Below are positions 21,636-30,630 of a DNA stretch of 64,000 bases, piece after piece. The position numbers and the translations under genes are program-made. The stretch is from an uncultured Brevundimonas sp. (GTDB taxonomy: Bacteria > Pseudomonadota > Alphaproteobacteria > Caulobacterales > Caulobacteraceae). Position 1 is the first letter of the stretch; every line of letters begins with the position of its first letter. The notes beneath the pieces are model-generated. The model was not told where the DNA came from, made no database searches, and saw nothing but the letters and a program-made list of their open reading frames with translations. The stretch is from the NCBI RefSeq assembly GCF_937863155.1, contig NZ_CALMFB010000061.1, positions 1 to 64,000 on the forward strand, read 5' to 3'.

Positions 21636-23303
21636 TCAGCGCCCGAACTTCTGGAATTTGATCCGGTGCGGGATCAGGGCGTCGGTGCCCAGGCGGCGCT
21701 TCTTGTCTTCTTCATAGGCTTCGAAGTTTCCTTCGAACCATTCGACGTGGCTGTCGCCCTCGAAGGCCAGGATGTGCGTCGCCAGGCGGTCCAGGAACCA
21801 GCGGTCGTGGCTGATGACCACGGCGCAGCCGGCGAATTCCTCCAGCGCCTCTTCCAGGTTCTGCAGGGTCTCGATGTCCAGGTCGTTGGTCGGTTCGTCC
21901 AGCAGGATCAGATTGCCGCCGGTGGCCAGGGTGCGCGCCAGGTGCACCCGGTTGCGTTCACCGCCCGACAGCAGGCCGACCTTCTTCTGCTGGTCGCCGC
22001 CCTTGAAGTTGAAGCTGCCGACATAGGCGCGGGTGTTGATCTCGCGCTTACCGACCATCATCACGTCGGTGCCGCCCGAGATGGCCTGCCAGATGGTCTC
22101 ATCCGGTTTGAGGTCGTCGCGCGACTGGTCGACATAGGCCAGCTTGACGGTCTCGCCGACGCGGATCGAGCCGGCGTCGGGCTGTTCCTGGCCGGTGATC
22201 ATGCGGAACAGGGTCGACTTGCCCGCGCCGTTGGGGCCGATCACGCCGACGATGCCGTTGGGCGGCAGTTTGAACGACAGGTCCTTGAACAGCAGCTTGT
22301 CGCCATAGGACTTCTCCAGCCCCTCGACCTCCAGCACCACATTGCCCAGACGCGGGCCAGGCGGGATCTGGATGACGGCGTGGGTCTGGGCCTTGGCCGA
22401 GTTTTCCTGTTCGGCCACCATCTTCTCATAGGCGGCCAGACGCGCTTTGGACTTGGCCTGGCGGGCCTTGGCGCCGGAACGCACCCATTCCAGTTCGCGG
22501 GTCAGGGCGCGCTGACGGGCCTCGGATTCCGACTGTTCCTGAACGACGCGCTTCTGCTTGGCTTCAAGCCAGCTGGAATAGTTGCCCTCGTGCGGGTGGC
22601 CCTTGCCGCGGTCCAGCTCCAGCGTCCACTTGGTCACCTGGTCCAGGAAGTAGCGGTCGTGGGTCACCAGGATGACGCAGCCGGGGAAATTCTCCAGGTG
22701 GTGCTGCAGCCAGGCGACGGATTCGGCGTCCAGGTGGTTGGTCGGTTCGTCCATCAGCAGCATGTCGGGCTTGGACAGCAGCAGGCGCGCCAGGGCCACG
22801 CGGCGCTTCTCGCCCCCCGATAGATTGGTCACCGACCAGTCGTCCGGCGGGCAGCGCAGGGCGTCCATGGCCATTTCGATGCGGCTGTCGATGTCCCAGA
22901 CGTCGCCGGCGTCGATCTTCTCCTGGAGGGCGGTCATCTCCTCCATCAGTTCGTCGGTGTAGTTTTCACCCAGTTCGGCGGCCACGGCGTTGAAGCGGTT
23001 GACCCACTGCTTCTCCTCGCACCAGGCCTCGACGTTCTCGCGCACGTTCAGGGCGGGATCCAGTTGCGGCTCCTGCTCCAGATAGCCGCGCTTGACGCCG
23101 TCGGCGGCCTTGGCCTCGCCCTGGAACTCGGTGTCCAGCCCGGCCATGATCTTCAGCAGCGTCGACTTGCCCGAGCCGTTGACGCCGACGACGCCGATCT
23201 TGGCGTCGTTGTAGAAGCTGAGCCAGATGTTCTCGAAGACCTTCTTGCCGCCGGGATAGGCCTTGGTCAGGCCCTGCATCTGGAAAATATATTGCTGCGC
23301 CAT
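21636..23303 (-). CDS. ettA: Energy-dependent translational throttle protein EttA (ABC-F)
   Basis: A 555-residue ABC-F ATPase, the standard EttA size. There are two nucleotide-binding domains with Walker A motifs GVNGSGKSTLLKI and GPNGAGKSTLFRM and signatures LSGGEKRRVALARLL and LSGGERNRVHLARTL. They are joined by the charged linker typical of the family (SARQRALTRELEWVRSGAKA-like). No membrane segments are present. It binds the ribosomal E site and gates the first elongation steps according to ATP/ADP ratio. It stands alone, with a 105-bp gap to the chorismate mutase gene upstream. Confidence 0.95.
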   Translation of the reverse strand: MAQQYIFQMQGLTKAYPGGKKVFENIWLSFYNDAKIGVVGVNGSGKSTLLKIMAGLDTEFQGEAKAADGVKRGYLEQEPQLDPALNVRENVEAWCEEKQWVNRFNAVAAELGENYTDELMEEMTALQEKIDAGDVWDIDSRIEMAMDALRCPPDDWSVTNLSGGEKRRVALARLLLSKPDMLLMDEPTNHLDAESVAWLQHHLENFPGCVILVTHDRYFLDQVTKWTLELDRGKGHPHEGNYSSWLEAKQKRVVQEQSESEARQRALTRELEWVRSGAKARQAKSKARLAAYEKMVAEQENSAKAQTHAVIQIPPGPRLGNVVLEVEGLEKSYGDKLLFKDLSFKLPPNGIVGVIGPNGAGKSTLFRMITGQEQPDAGSIRVGETVKLAYVDQSRDDLKPDETIWQAISGGTDVMMVGKREINTRAYVGSFNFKGGDQQKKVGLLSGGERNRVHLARTLATGGNLILLDEPTNDLDIETLQNLEEALEEFAGCAVVISHDRWFLDRLATHILAFEGDSHVEWFEGNFEAYEEDKKRRLGTDALIPHRIKFQKFGR

Positions 23304-23408
23304 GGGGTGCGGTGCGCCCTGTCTCTGTCGGATCGTGGGGAGTGTGGCGCGGGATGTAGCCCTCGCGCCGCGTCAGGGCAAATGGCTATGCCGCGACAAG
23401 ACGGTGTT

Positions 23409-23735
23409 TCAGGTCCGCGTCCGGTCCCACACCGCCAACTCATGGGCGATGCAGCGGTCGATCAGGGTGCGCCAGACCGGCTCGGCGATCGCGGGCGACA
23501 GGCCGGCCGGACCGGCGGCGGCCAGCACCTTGGCCACCACATCCTCGATGCGGGCGTCGTCGTGGACCACGTCGCGGCTGGGCTTGATGCGGGCGGCGGC
23601 GTTCATATAGCGCTGGCGTTCGGCCAGCAGGGTAACCAGGGCGCGGTCCAGGGCGTCGACCCCCTGGCGCACCTGAACCATGGTCTCGCACGCCTCGGGC
23701 GCCGTGCGGGCGTCGATCTTCAGCTCATCCGACAA
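23409..23735 (-). CDS. Chorismate mutase, AroQ type
   Basis: A small all-helical AroQ-fold protein of about 108 residues that rearranges chorismate to prephenate. Conserved elements include RQGVDALDRALVTLLAERQR (helix 1 with catalytic Arg), AARIKPSRDVVHDDARIEDV and the C-terminal helix LIDRCIAHELAVW. I chose the TTG at 23735 because GGAG lies 7 nt before it; the first ATG at 23753 has no ribosome site. Either start overlaps the end of the ferredoxin-NADP reductase gene, indicating coupling. PchB-like isochorismate lyase activity is possible but no siderophore genes are near. Confidence 0.8.
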   Translation of the reverse strand: MSDELKIDARTAPEACETMVQVRQGVDALDRALVTLLAERQRYMNAAARIKPSRDVVHDDARIEDVVAKVLAAAGPAGLSPAIAEPVWRTLIDRCIAHELAVWDRTRT

Positions 23736-24540
23736 AGGCGCGCTCCAGCACATAGTCGCCCGGCTCGGCGTTCGAGCCTTCCTTCAGGCCATAGGTCTCC
23801 AGGATTTCGCCCGTCTGCTTGATCATGGCCATGGAGCCGCACAGCATGACCCGGTCGCTGTTGGGCGAAAAGCCGATGGGCAGGCCCAGATCGGCGAACA
23901 GGTCGCCCGACGTGATGCGGTCGGTGATGCGGCCGGGCGTCTCGAACTTTTCGCGCGTGACGGTGGGATAATAGGTCAGCTGGGCCTTGGCCTCGTCGCC
24001 GATCAGGGGGTCGTCGTGGATGCCTGCCGTGAAGAAGTCGCGATAGGCCAGGTCGGCGACATTGCGCACCGTGTGGCAGACGATCACCTGGCCGAAGCGG
24101 GAATAGGTGTCCGGGTCGCGCGCCACCGACAGCCAGGGCGCCAGGCCCGTCCCCGTGCCGATCAGCCACAGACGTTCGCCGCCCGTCAGCGCGTCCAGAA
24201 CCAGGGTGCCGGTCGGTTTCTTGCCCATCAGCACGCTGTCGCCCGGCTGGATCGCCTGAAGGCGGCGGGTCAGCGGGCCGTCTGGCACCTTGATGGAGAA
24301 GAACTCCAGCTCTTCGGCCCAGGCGGGGCTGGCGATGGAATAGGCGCGCAAGATCGGCTTTGCGCCATCTTCGCCGGGCAGGCCGATCATCACGAACTCG
24401 CCCGACCGGAAGCGGAAGTCCTCGGGCCGTTCGATGGCGAAGCTGAACAGCTGGTCGGTCCAGTGGCGGACCCACAGGACTTTCAGATCGTGGAACGGGC
24501 TGGCCTTGGCGGGCGCAGGGGCGGCGGGGGCGTCGGTCAT
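23725..24540 (-). CDS. fpr: Ferredoxin--NADP+ reductase
   Basis: A 271-residue FAD flavoprotein moving electrons between NADPH and ferredoxin or flavodoxin. The ATG at 24540 is used; upstream in-frame codons encode an Arg/Pro-rich stretch unlike the family. Motifs are FRFRSGEFVMIGLP (FAD), ILRAYSIASPAW (the RxYS FAD motif), LWLIGTGTGLAPWLSVARD (NADP-binding) and VMLCGSMAMIKQTGEILETY. The C terminus ends DYVLERAFVG, typical of bacterial subclass Fpr lacking the terminal Tyr. Its stop overlaps the chorismate mutase start region. Confidence 0.93.
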   Translation of the reverse strand: MTDAPAAPAPAKASPFHDLKVLWVRHWTDQLFSFAIERPEDFRFRSGEFVMIGLPGEDGAKPILRAYSIASPAWAEELEFFSIKVPDGPLTRRLQAIQPGDSVLMGKKPTGTLVLDALTGGERLWLIGTGTGLAPWLSVARDPDTYSRFGQVIVCHTVRNVADLAYRDFFTAGIHDDPLIGDEAKAQLTYYPTVTREKFETPGRITDRITSGDLFADLGLPIGFSPNSDRVMLCGSMAMIKQTGEILETYGLKEGSNAEPGDYVLERAFVG

Positions 24541-24656
24541 CGCGGCTGTAATAGGCGCCCCGGCGGCGCGGCGAAAGGGCGGGCGGCGCGGCCGGACGCC
24601 GCGCGGCGCAGAATTGTCCGTGACGGGGTGGAAAACGGTCATTAGCGTGGCCGCCC

Positions 24657-26903
24657 ATGCGCACTCTTATTCTTGTCTCCGCCCTTTCGCTGATCGCCGG
24701 CGCCGCCCTGGCCCAGACCGCCGATCCCGCCGTCCTGACGCCCGAGCGGGTGTTTTCCGATCCCGGCCTGAACGGCCCGGTGGCCCAGGGCGTCAGCCTG
24801 TCGCCGGACGGCCAACTGGCCGCCTTCCTGCGGGCGCGCGAAGACGACGCCAGCGTGCTGGACTTGTGGGCCGTGCCGACCGCGGGCGGCGAGCCGTTCA
24901 AGCTGATCGACGCCCGCGCCCTGGTTCCCGATGCGGGCGAGCTGTCCGAGGCGGAGAAGGCCCGGCGCGAACGCATGCGCATCAGCCAGCGCGGCGTCGT
25001 GGAATATTCGTGGGACGAACAGGGCCGCTATATCCTGGCGCCGCTGGAAGGCGACGTCTTCCTGGCGGCGCGGGCCGATGGCTCGGTGCGCCGCCTGACC
25101 GAGACCGAGGGCGACGAGATCGACGCCCGCGTCAGCCCGCGCGGAAACTTCGTTTCGTGGGTGCGCGACCAGAACCTGTATGTCCACGACCTGGCGACCG
25201 GGACCGAACGCGCCGTCACCACCGATGGCGCCGACCTGATCACCTGGGCCACGGCCGAGTTCATCGCCCAGGAGGAGATGGACCGCGACCACGGCTATTG
25301 GTGGAGCCCGACCGAACGGTTCATCGCCCTGCAACGCACCGACGAATCGACCGTCGACATCATTCCGCGCCTGGACATCACCGGCGGCGGCTCCAGCGTG
25401 ATCCAGCAGCGTTACCCCCGCGCGGGCCGCCCCAACGCCGTGGTCGATCTGTATGTCCACGACATCACCACCGGCCAGCGGGTCAAGGTGGATCTGGGGA
25501 CCAACACCGACATCTATCTGGCGCGGGTCAACTGGTCGGTCGCGGGGGACGTGCTGTATGTCCAGCGCCAGTCGCGCGATCAGAAGCGGGTGGACCTGCT
25601 GGCCGTCGATCCGGCCACCGGCGCCTCGCGCGTGATCCTGAGCCAGACCGACGATGCCTGGGTGGATCTGACCAACGACTTCCGCCCGCTGAAGGACGGC
25701 GGCTTCATCTGGTCGAACGAAGAGAACGGCTGGCGGCACCTGTACCGCTATGACCGCAACGGGCGGCTGGTGCGGCCGCTGACGCGTGGACCGTGGCCGG
25801 TCAAGGGGCTGAACGGCTTCAACGAGGAAACGGGCGAGCTGTATTTCACCGCCTCCATGCGCGACGGCCGTGAATATCCGATCGAGCAGCAGCTGTTCCG
25901 CGCCCGCCTGGACCGCACGGTCGATCCGGTAGCGGTGACGCCCCAGGGCGGCTGGTGGGGCGCTTCGATGAACCGCACGGCCACGGCCTATATCGGCAAC
26001 TACACCGATCTGAACACGCCGATGCGGTCGGGCCTGTACCGCACCGACGGCACGCTGGTCCGGTGGATCGAAGAGAACCGGCTGGATCAGAGCCACCCCT
26101 TCCACCCTTACGTCTCGCGCATGCCCCAGACAACGTTCGGCACGCTGGACAGCCATGGCGAGACCCTGGTCTGGCGCATCAGCACCCCGCCGGGTTTTGA
26201 CGCCAGCAAACGCTATCCGGTGGTGATGCAGGTCTATGGCGGCCCGTCGGGCGGCGGGGTCCGCAACGGCTGGCTGGGCGGCACGACCCAGCTGCTGACC
26301 GAGGCGGGCTATATTGTCTTCCGCCTGGACAATCGGGGCGAAGGCAACCGTTCGCGCGCCTTCGAGACCGCGCTTTACCGCCGCATGGGCCAGCCCGAGA
26401 TCGAGGATCAGGTCCTGGCCGCCGACTATCTGCGGACCCTGCCCTATGTCGACGGCGACCGCATCGCCATGATGGGCTGGAGCTATGGCGGCTTCATGAG
26501 CCTGATGGCCCTGACCGAGCCCAAGATGGGCCTGGCAGCCGGCCTGGTCGGCGCCCCGCCGACGGAATGGGGCCTGTACGACACCCACTACACCGAACGC
26601 TACATGTCCACGCCCCAGGACAACGCCGAAGGCTATGCCGCCTCGGACGCCATTCCGCGCCTGGGCGATATGACGGGGCGGCTGCTGCTGATGCATGGCA
26701 TGGCCGACGACAACGTCATTTTCGAAAACGCCACCCGCGTCATCGACGCCCTGCAGGCGCGCAGCCTGCCGTTCGAGATGATGCTGTATCCCGGCCAGCG
26801 CCACGGCGTGCGCGGCAATGCAAGGCAGCTTCAGCAATGGCGCACCTATCTGGACTTCCTGGATCGCACCATCGGCGCCCGGTCGCCGGCGGCCCAGGAC
26901 TGA
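24657..26903 (+). CDS. Exported S9 family (DPP-IV-like) peptidase
   Basis: A 748-residue protein with a signal peptide (MRTLILVSALSLIAGAALA, then QT). The N-terminal two-thirds form a DPP-IV beta-propeller (WDEQGRYILAPLEGDVFLA; QEEMDRDHGYWWSP carries the double-Glu S1 motif). The C-terminal alpha/beta hydrolase has nucleophile GWSYGGFMS, aspartate MHGMADDNVIF and histidine PGQRHGVRGN. It probably removes Xaa-Pro dipeptides from peptides in the periplasm. Divergent from fpr with about 115 bp between starts. Confidence 0.93.
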   Translation: MRTLILVSALSLIAGAALAQTADPAVLTPERVFSDPGLNGPVAQGVSLSPDGQLAAFLRAREDDASVLDLWAVPTAGGEPFKLIDARALVPDAGELSEAEKARRERMRISQRGVVEYSWDEQGRYILAPLEGDVFLAARADGSVRRLTETEGDEIDARVSPRGNFVSWVRDQNLYVHDLATGTERAVTTDGADLITWATAEFIAQEEMDRDHGYWWSPTERFIALQRTDESTVDIIPRLDITGGGSSVIQQRYPRAGRPNAVVDLYVHDITTGQRVKVDLGTNTDIYLARVNWSVAGDVLYVQRQSRDQKRVDLLAVDPATGASRVILSQTDDAWVDLTNDFRPLKDGGFIWSNEENGWRHLYRYDRNGRLVRPLTRGPWPVKGLNGFNEETGELYFTASMRDGREYPIEQQLFRARLDRTVDPVAVTPQGGWWGASMNRTATAYIGNYTDLNTPMRSGLYRTDGTLVRWIEENRLDQSHPFHPYVSRMPQTTFGTLDSHGETLVWRISTPPGFDASKRYPVVMQVYGGPSGGGVRNGWLGGTTQLLTEAGYIVFRLDNRGEGNRSRAFETALYRRMGQPEIEDQVLAADYLRTLPYVDGDRIAMMGWSYGGFMSLMALTEPKMGLAAGLVGAPPTEWGLYDTHYTERYMSTPQDNAEGYAASDAIPRLGDMTGRLLLMHGMADDNVIFENATRVIDALQARSLPFEMMLYPGQRHGVRGNARQLQQWRTYLDFLDRTIGARSPAAQD

Positions 26904-26907
26904 CCGC

Positions 26908-26946
26908 GGCGGCAGGGTTTCAGGGTCGCCTCGCAACCCTGCCGCC
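26908..26946 (+). terminator. Strong hairpin after the peptidase gene
   Basis: A perfect 12-bp stem (GGCGGCAGGGTT at 26908-26919 with its complement at 26935-26946) and 15-nt loop, starting 5 nt after the peptidase stop. No U-run follows, so it may only partly terminate, or act as an attenuator before the iron permease start at 26966. Confidence 0.5.
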
Positions 26947-26965
26947 CGCGCGCCGTTAAGCCGCC

Positions 26966-27442
26966 ATGGAACGCCTGTTTGTCCGCTTCGCCAATCTGAC
27001 CGCCAAGGTGGCGGGCAAGCCGTGGACCTTCATCGCCTGTCTGGCCATCGTGCTGGTCTGGGCCGTGACCGGGCCGATCTTCAAGTTCAACGAGACCTGG
27101 CAGCTGATCATCAACACCGGCACGACCATCGTGACCTTCCTGATGGTCTTCCTGATCCAGAACACCCAGAACCGCGACGCCTCGGCCATGCACGCCAAGC
27201 TGGACGAGCTGGTCTATGCGGTGAAACAGGCCGAGAACCGCTTTATCGGCATCGAGCACCTGACGGAAAAGGAGCTGGACGCCATTCTGGACGAGGTCGA
27301 GGAGCGGGCCCTGGCCATCCACGCGGAACGCCGCAAGCGAGATCGCGCGGTCGAGGATCGCCAGCCCGCCAAGGCCAGTCCGGGGGGCAGTCGGGGCAAG
27401 ACGCCCGCTCGCAAGGCGACGCCCCGCAAACCGGCCCAATGA
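26966..27442 (+). CDS. Low-affinity iron permease family protein
   Basis: A 158-residue protein. Two hydrophobic helices (WTFIACLAIVLVWAVTG and LIINTGTTIVTFLMVFLIQN) are followed by the family signature NTQNRDASAMHAKLDEL and an amphipathic helix (RFIGIEHLTEKELDAILDEV). The C-terminal ~40 residues are basic and low-complexity (KASPGGSRGKTPARKATPRK). The fold matches the FRE4-like 'low affinity iron permease' family; transport in bacteria is by similarity only. The stop overlaps the next start as ATGA. Confidence 0.85.
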   Translation: MERLFVRFANLTAKVAGKPWTFIACLAIVLVWAVTGPIFKFNETWQLIINTGTTIVTFLMVFLIQNTQNRDASAMHAKLDELVYAVKQAENRFIGIEHLTEKELDAILDEVEERALAIHAERRKRDRAVEDRQPAKASPGGSRGKTPARKATPRKPAQ

Positions 27443-27708
27443 GCAAGCTGGCGACGACGATCGTGGGTTCGGCGGCGGCCCTTTGCTCCATCGCCAGTTT
27501 CGCGCCCCAGATGATCAAGATCTGGAAGGAGCGCGACGCCTCGGCCGTCAGTCTGAAGACCTATTCCCTGACCGTGACCTGTTTCGTGCTGTGGGTCGCC
27601 TATGGGGTGTTGAGCGGCGCCTGGCCCATCGTGGCGGCGAACGCCTGCGCCCTGGTGATGGCGGCGGGGGTGCTGACCATGAAGTGGCGGTTCGAGCGCC
27701 GGACCTAG
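27439..27708 (+). CDS. SemiSWEET PQ-loop family transporter
   Basis: An 89-residue three-helix protein starting at ATG 27439, inside the stop of the iron permease gene. It has the PQ-loop motif in ASFAPQMIKIWKERDASAVS and further helices (YSLTVTCFVLWVAYGVLSG, IVAANACALVMAAGVLTM). SemiSWEETs dimerise to form sugar uniporters in the inner membrane. Its stop codon TAG is shared head-on with the convergent gene (CTAG). The substrate is not known. Confidence 0.88.
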   Translation: MSKLATTIVGSAAALCSIASFAPQMIKIWKERDASAVSLKTYSLTVTCFVLWVAYGVLSGAWPIVAANACALVMAAGVLTMKWRFERRT

Positions 27709-28520
27709 CCGAGGCGGGCCGCGATTTCCTGACGACGGCGGTCGGCGGCGGTCTGTTCGGTCTCGATGCGGGTCAGGGTCGCCTGGATGCGGTCGCGGGC
27801 GGGCGCCAGGGCGTCGGGCGCGGGCCGCACCTTGCGCGGTCGTTTGCGGTCCAGCCCCAGATGCGTCTTCCAGTCGGCCTGCCAGGCGTCGATCACGCCG
27901 GGCGCCTGGGCGATGGCGTCGCGGGCGCGGGCGTCGGCGTTCTGAAGCGCCCGCACCAGGGGCAGGGCCTGCACCGCCGCCGTCAGCCGCGCCTCCAGCG
28001 CCTGGATGCGGTCACGGAAGGCCAGGGTCGTCTCGGCCTCGGGGTCTTCGCGGGTCAGGCGCTCGCGTGCGGCCGCGACCTGTTCGGACAGGGCGGTGAT
28101 CGCGCCGCGCAGTTCGTCGCCCAGAGCGTCCAGCTTGCCCGTCCGCTGATCCACGGCGCCGATGCGTTCGCGCAAGTCCGCCGCCAGCCCCGACAGGGCC
28201 GTCGCGCCGTCGTTGAAGACCGCGCGGAACGCCTTCAGCCGCTTGCCCGGACCGTCGAACAGACCCGCCAGCCCGCGCCGGGGAACCAGCCCCTGCGGCG
28301 CCAGGCGATCCAGCCGCGCGCGAATGTCGGAAATCAGATCCCCGCAATCCGCGCCCCGCGCACGGCACAGGGCCTCCAGCCGCGTCAGGGCGTCCGCCGC
28401 CGCCGCGTCCTGATCGGCTGCGAAATCAGCGCCGGGCGTCAGATCCTGGGCCAGCTGGGCCACGTGCGCCGCGTCTGGCGCCGGCGCGCCGCCGATGATG
28501 CGATAGGAACCGTCCGCCAT
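27705..28520 (-). CDS. Predicted coiled-coil protein of unknown function
   Basis: A 271-residue protein starting at ATG 28520 (MADGSYRIIGG), chosen because GGGAGG precedes it by 8 nt. Almost the whole length is Ala/Arg/Glu/Asp-rich with heptad-like helices (LRERIGAVDQRTGKLDALGD, ITALSEQVAAARERLTRE, IQALEARLTAAVQALPLV, TLTRIETEQTAADRRRQEI). No signal peptide or membrane segment. No family recognised; a structural or scaffold-type cytoplasmic protein is the most that can be said. Confidence 0.65.
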   Translation of the reverse strand: MADGSYRIIGGAPAPDAAHVAQLAQDLTPGADFAADQDAAAADALTRLEALCRARGADCGDLISDIRARLDRLAPQGLVPRRGLAGLFDGPGKRLKAFRAVFNDGATALSGLAADLRERIGAVDQRTGKLDALGDELRGAITALSEQVAAARERLTREDPEAETTLAFRDRIQALEARLTAAVQALPLVRALQNADARARDAIAQAPGVIDAWQADWKTHLGLDRKRPRKVRPAPDALAPARDRIQATLTRIETEQTAADRRRQEIAARLG

Positions 28521-28629
28521 TGCCCGCCCTCCCGAACTCATGACGGACACTATGTCAGCAGGCGGCGGCTTTGCGAAAGGCGGTTCGCCGAACGGGTGCG
28601 CGACCTTGCGTCTCAGCTGAAGGTTGGCG

Positions 28630-29277
28630 TCAGGCCTGAACCTGGGCCGCCGCCGAGGCTGCGAAGGCGTATAGAGCCAGAATCGACCCGGTCGTGATCG
28701 CGCCCGCCAGCCAGCGCCGAGAGGCGAAATTCGTCCTCAGGATCGCCGTCGCGATCACGAAGGGCGCCAGCACGGGCAGCGTCCAGTCCGCCCAGCCCAG
28801 CGTCAACAGCGTCAGCTCCGGGTTCTCAATCACCCTGGGGATCACCAGCAGCATGAAGACGGCGGGATAAAGAGGCGTGGCCAGCAACCAGGCCAGGGCG
28901 TTGGTGCGAAAGGTTCGGCCCAGCCGTCCTTTAGGGCCAAATCCCATCCGTCGCAGGATCATGACAGGGGCCAGGGTCGCGACCGCGAGGACCAAGCTGG
29001 CGACCAGCCAGAAGACGACGACCGGACCGATCAGGACCAGCAGATCCTTCACCGAATAGACCGCGAAGGCCAGCAGCGGCACGCTGACCAGGGCGCCCAG
29101 CACGCACAGCGCCAGGGTCAGGCCATAGCCGCCGTTCTCGATCCCGCCCCCGTCGCCGGGGCCGGTCATCTGGGGTAGGGTGGCGAAGTCCTGGCCCAGC
29201 TTCTCCATGCCGTAGGCCATGGGGTTCTCGAACGGCGTTCCCGCCTGTCGATACCCCTTCTGCCAGTCGTTGTTCAT
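28630..29277 (-). CDS. Multi-pass membrane protein of unknown function
   Basis: A 215-residue protein. The N-terminal ~50 residues are hydrophilic and Gly-rich (MNNDWQKGYRQAGTPFENP). About five hydrophobic segments follow (LTLALCVLGALVSVPLLAFA, LLVLIGPVVVFWLVASLVLA, ALAWLLATPLYPAVFMLLVI, TLPVLAPFVIATAIL, GAITTGSILALYAFAASAAA). It lies between the coiled-coil gene and scoB on the same strand. No family recognised. Confidence 0.65.
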   Translation of the reverse strand: MNNDWQKGYRQAGTPFENPMAYGMEKLGQDFATLPQMTGPGDGGGIENGGYGLTLALCVLGALVSVPLLAFAVYSVKDLLVLIGPVVVFWLVASLVLAVATLAPVMILRRMGFGPKGRLGRTFRTNALAWLLATPLYPAVFMLLVIPRVIENPELTLLTLGWADWTLPVLAPFVIATAILRTNFASRRWLAGAITTGSILALYAFAASAAAQVQA

Positions 29278-29325
29278 GGCCGCGCCTCCTGCACGGTGCA
29301 GGATAGTCGGAACGCGGCTTTATGA

Positions 29326-29976
29326 TCAAACCAGGCCGGGGCGCACCGTATAGGTGGCCTCGGTCTTGGCGGCGACCTCGTCCAGGGTCACGCCGTCGGC
29401 CAGTTCGATCAGCTCCAGCCCCGCGCCGTCCGGCTTGACGTCGAACACGCACAGGTCGGTGATGATGCGGCTGACCACGCCCGTCCCCGTCAGCGGCAGG
29501 GTGCAGGATTTCAGCACCTTGGACTGGCCGTGCTTGTTGGCGTGATCCATGACCACCACCACGCGCTTGACGCCGGCGACCAGATCCATGGCCCCGCCCA
29601 TGCCCTTCACCAGCTTGCCGGGGATCATCCAGTTGGCGATGTCGCCGTTCTCGGCCACTTCCATGGCGCCCAGGATCGACAGATTGATGTGCCCGCCGCG
29701 GATCATGGCGAAGCTGTCGGCGCTGCTGAAATAGGCCGTCTCGGGGATTTCCGTGATCGTCTGCTTGCCGGCGTTGATCAGGTCGGGATCGACCTGGTCG
29801 TCATAGGGGAAGGGACCCATGCCCAGCATGCCGTTCTCGCTCTGCAGCGTCACGGTGATGCCCTCGGGGATGTAGTTGGCCACCAGGGTCGGAATGCCGA
29901 TGCCCAGGTTCACATAGAAGCCGTTCTGCAGTTCCTGCGCGGCGCGTTCGGCCAGTTGTTCGCGAGTGCGGGGCAT
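29326..29976 (-). CDS. scoB: 3-oxoacid CoA-transferase, subunit B
   Basis: A 216-residue beta subunit. It carries the catalytic glutamate motif [14 protein letters not shown], with [19 protein letters not shown] before it and [20 protein letters not shown] after it. With subunit A it exchanges CoA between succinyl-CoA and acetoacetate in ketone-body or PHB-related catabolism. GAGAGG is 6 nt before the ATG. Normally scoA and scoB abut or overlap; here a transposase gene and its repeats separate them by about 650 bp. Confidence 0.95.
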   Translation of the reverse strand: MPRTREQLAERAAQELQNGFYVNLGIGIPTLVANYIPEGITVTLQSENGMLGMGPFPYDDQVDPDLINAGKQTITEIPETAYFSSADSFAMIRGGHINLSILGAMEVAENGDIANWMIPGKLVKGMGGAMDLVAGVKRVVVVMDHANKHGQSKVLKSCTLPLTGTGVVSRIITDLCVFDVKPDGAGLELIELADGVTLDEVAAKTEATYTVRPGLV

Positions 29977-29979
29977 GGT

Positions 29980-30597
29980 TCACCTCTCGTTCGTGAAGGG
30001 AGCGCGGACCTCCAGGTCCGCCAAGCTTTCGATATCTGCGGCCCCGCCGGTCCGGCCGGCAGCGCTGCTCCAACGCCAGTCGGCGGGTGTGCGGCAGAGT
30101 CCGGCCTTCACCGGATTGGCTTCAATGTAATTCATGGCGGCATTGGTCTGTCCTTCGTCGCGCATGAAGCGGTCGAAGTAGTCGGGCGCCCAGAGCGCAC
30201 CGCTGCGGCCCAAGCGATGATTGACCTTGCGCGCTGTGAAGCTTTTCCACGACTTGACGACCGTACTGAGAGGCCAGCCATCCTCTTGCCTGATGAGGGC
30301 GTGAACGTGGTTCGGCATCACTACCCAAGCCAACAGCCGATACCGTTCGCCATCGAAGGATGTCAGGGCTTCTGCGACGATGTCTGCACAAGAAGCGTCG
30401 GCGAGCCAATCTGGTCCATCGCCGCGATCCAGAGCCTCATCGACGCCGAGGGAAAACCCGTCCGAAGCCTGTCGGATGCGGTCGAGAACCGAAGCCGGAA
30501 GCGATCCCTCGAGACGGAATACGACATGCTGAATGGCTTCCGCCGCATCGAAATGCGGCAGATAGCCTCGATCATGCCAGCCCTTGTGATCGCTCAT
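29980..30597 (-). CDS. REP-associated tyrosine transposase (RAYT, Y1/HUH type)
   Basis: A 205-residue protein of the Y1_Tnp family. It has the HUH motif (VMPNHVHALI, His97 and His99), the catalytic tyrosine in APDYFDRFMRDE (Tyr140) and the family tail MNYIEANPVKAGLCRTPADW. It nicks and rejoins single-stranded DNA at REP hairpins. It is flanked by inverted copies of a 24-bp repeat, the left of which encodes its last residues (DLEVRAPF). No ribosome site is obvious before the ATG at 30597. It lies between scoA and scoB in the same orientation and looks intact. Confidence 0.92.
   Translation of the reverse strand: MSDHKGWHDRGYLPHFDAAEAIQHVVFRLEGSLPASVLDRIRQASDGFSLGVDEALDRGDGPDWLADASCADIVAEALTSFDGERYRLLAWVVMPNHVHALIRQEDGWPLSTVVKSWKSFTARKVNHRLGRSGALWAPDYFDRFMRDEGQTNAAMNYIEANPVKAGLCRTPADWRWSSAAGRTGGAADIESLADLEVRAPFTNER
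29998..30021. repeat. REP hairpin, left copy flanking the RAYT gene
   Basis: GGGAGC followed by the 18-bp palindrome GCGGACCTCCAGGTCCGC. It is an exact inverted copy of 30607-30630 and lies within the 3' end of the transposase gene, about 20 bp before the scoB start. Confidence 0.9.
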
Positions 30598-30606
30598 CGC
30601 GTGTTT

Positions 30607-30630
30607 GCGGACCTGGAGGTCCGCGCTCCC
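30607..30630. repeat. REP hairpin, right copy flanking the RAYT gene
   Basis: GCGGACCTGGAGGTCCGC followed by GCTCCC: the reverse complement of the left copy over 24 of 24 positions. It directly abuts the scoA stop codon (30631) and lies 10 bp upstream of the transposase start. Confidence 0.9.
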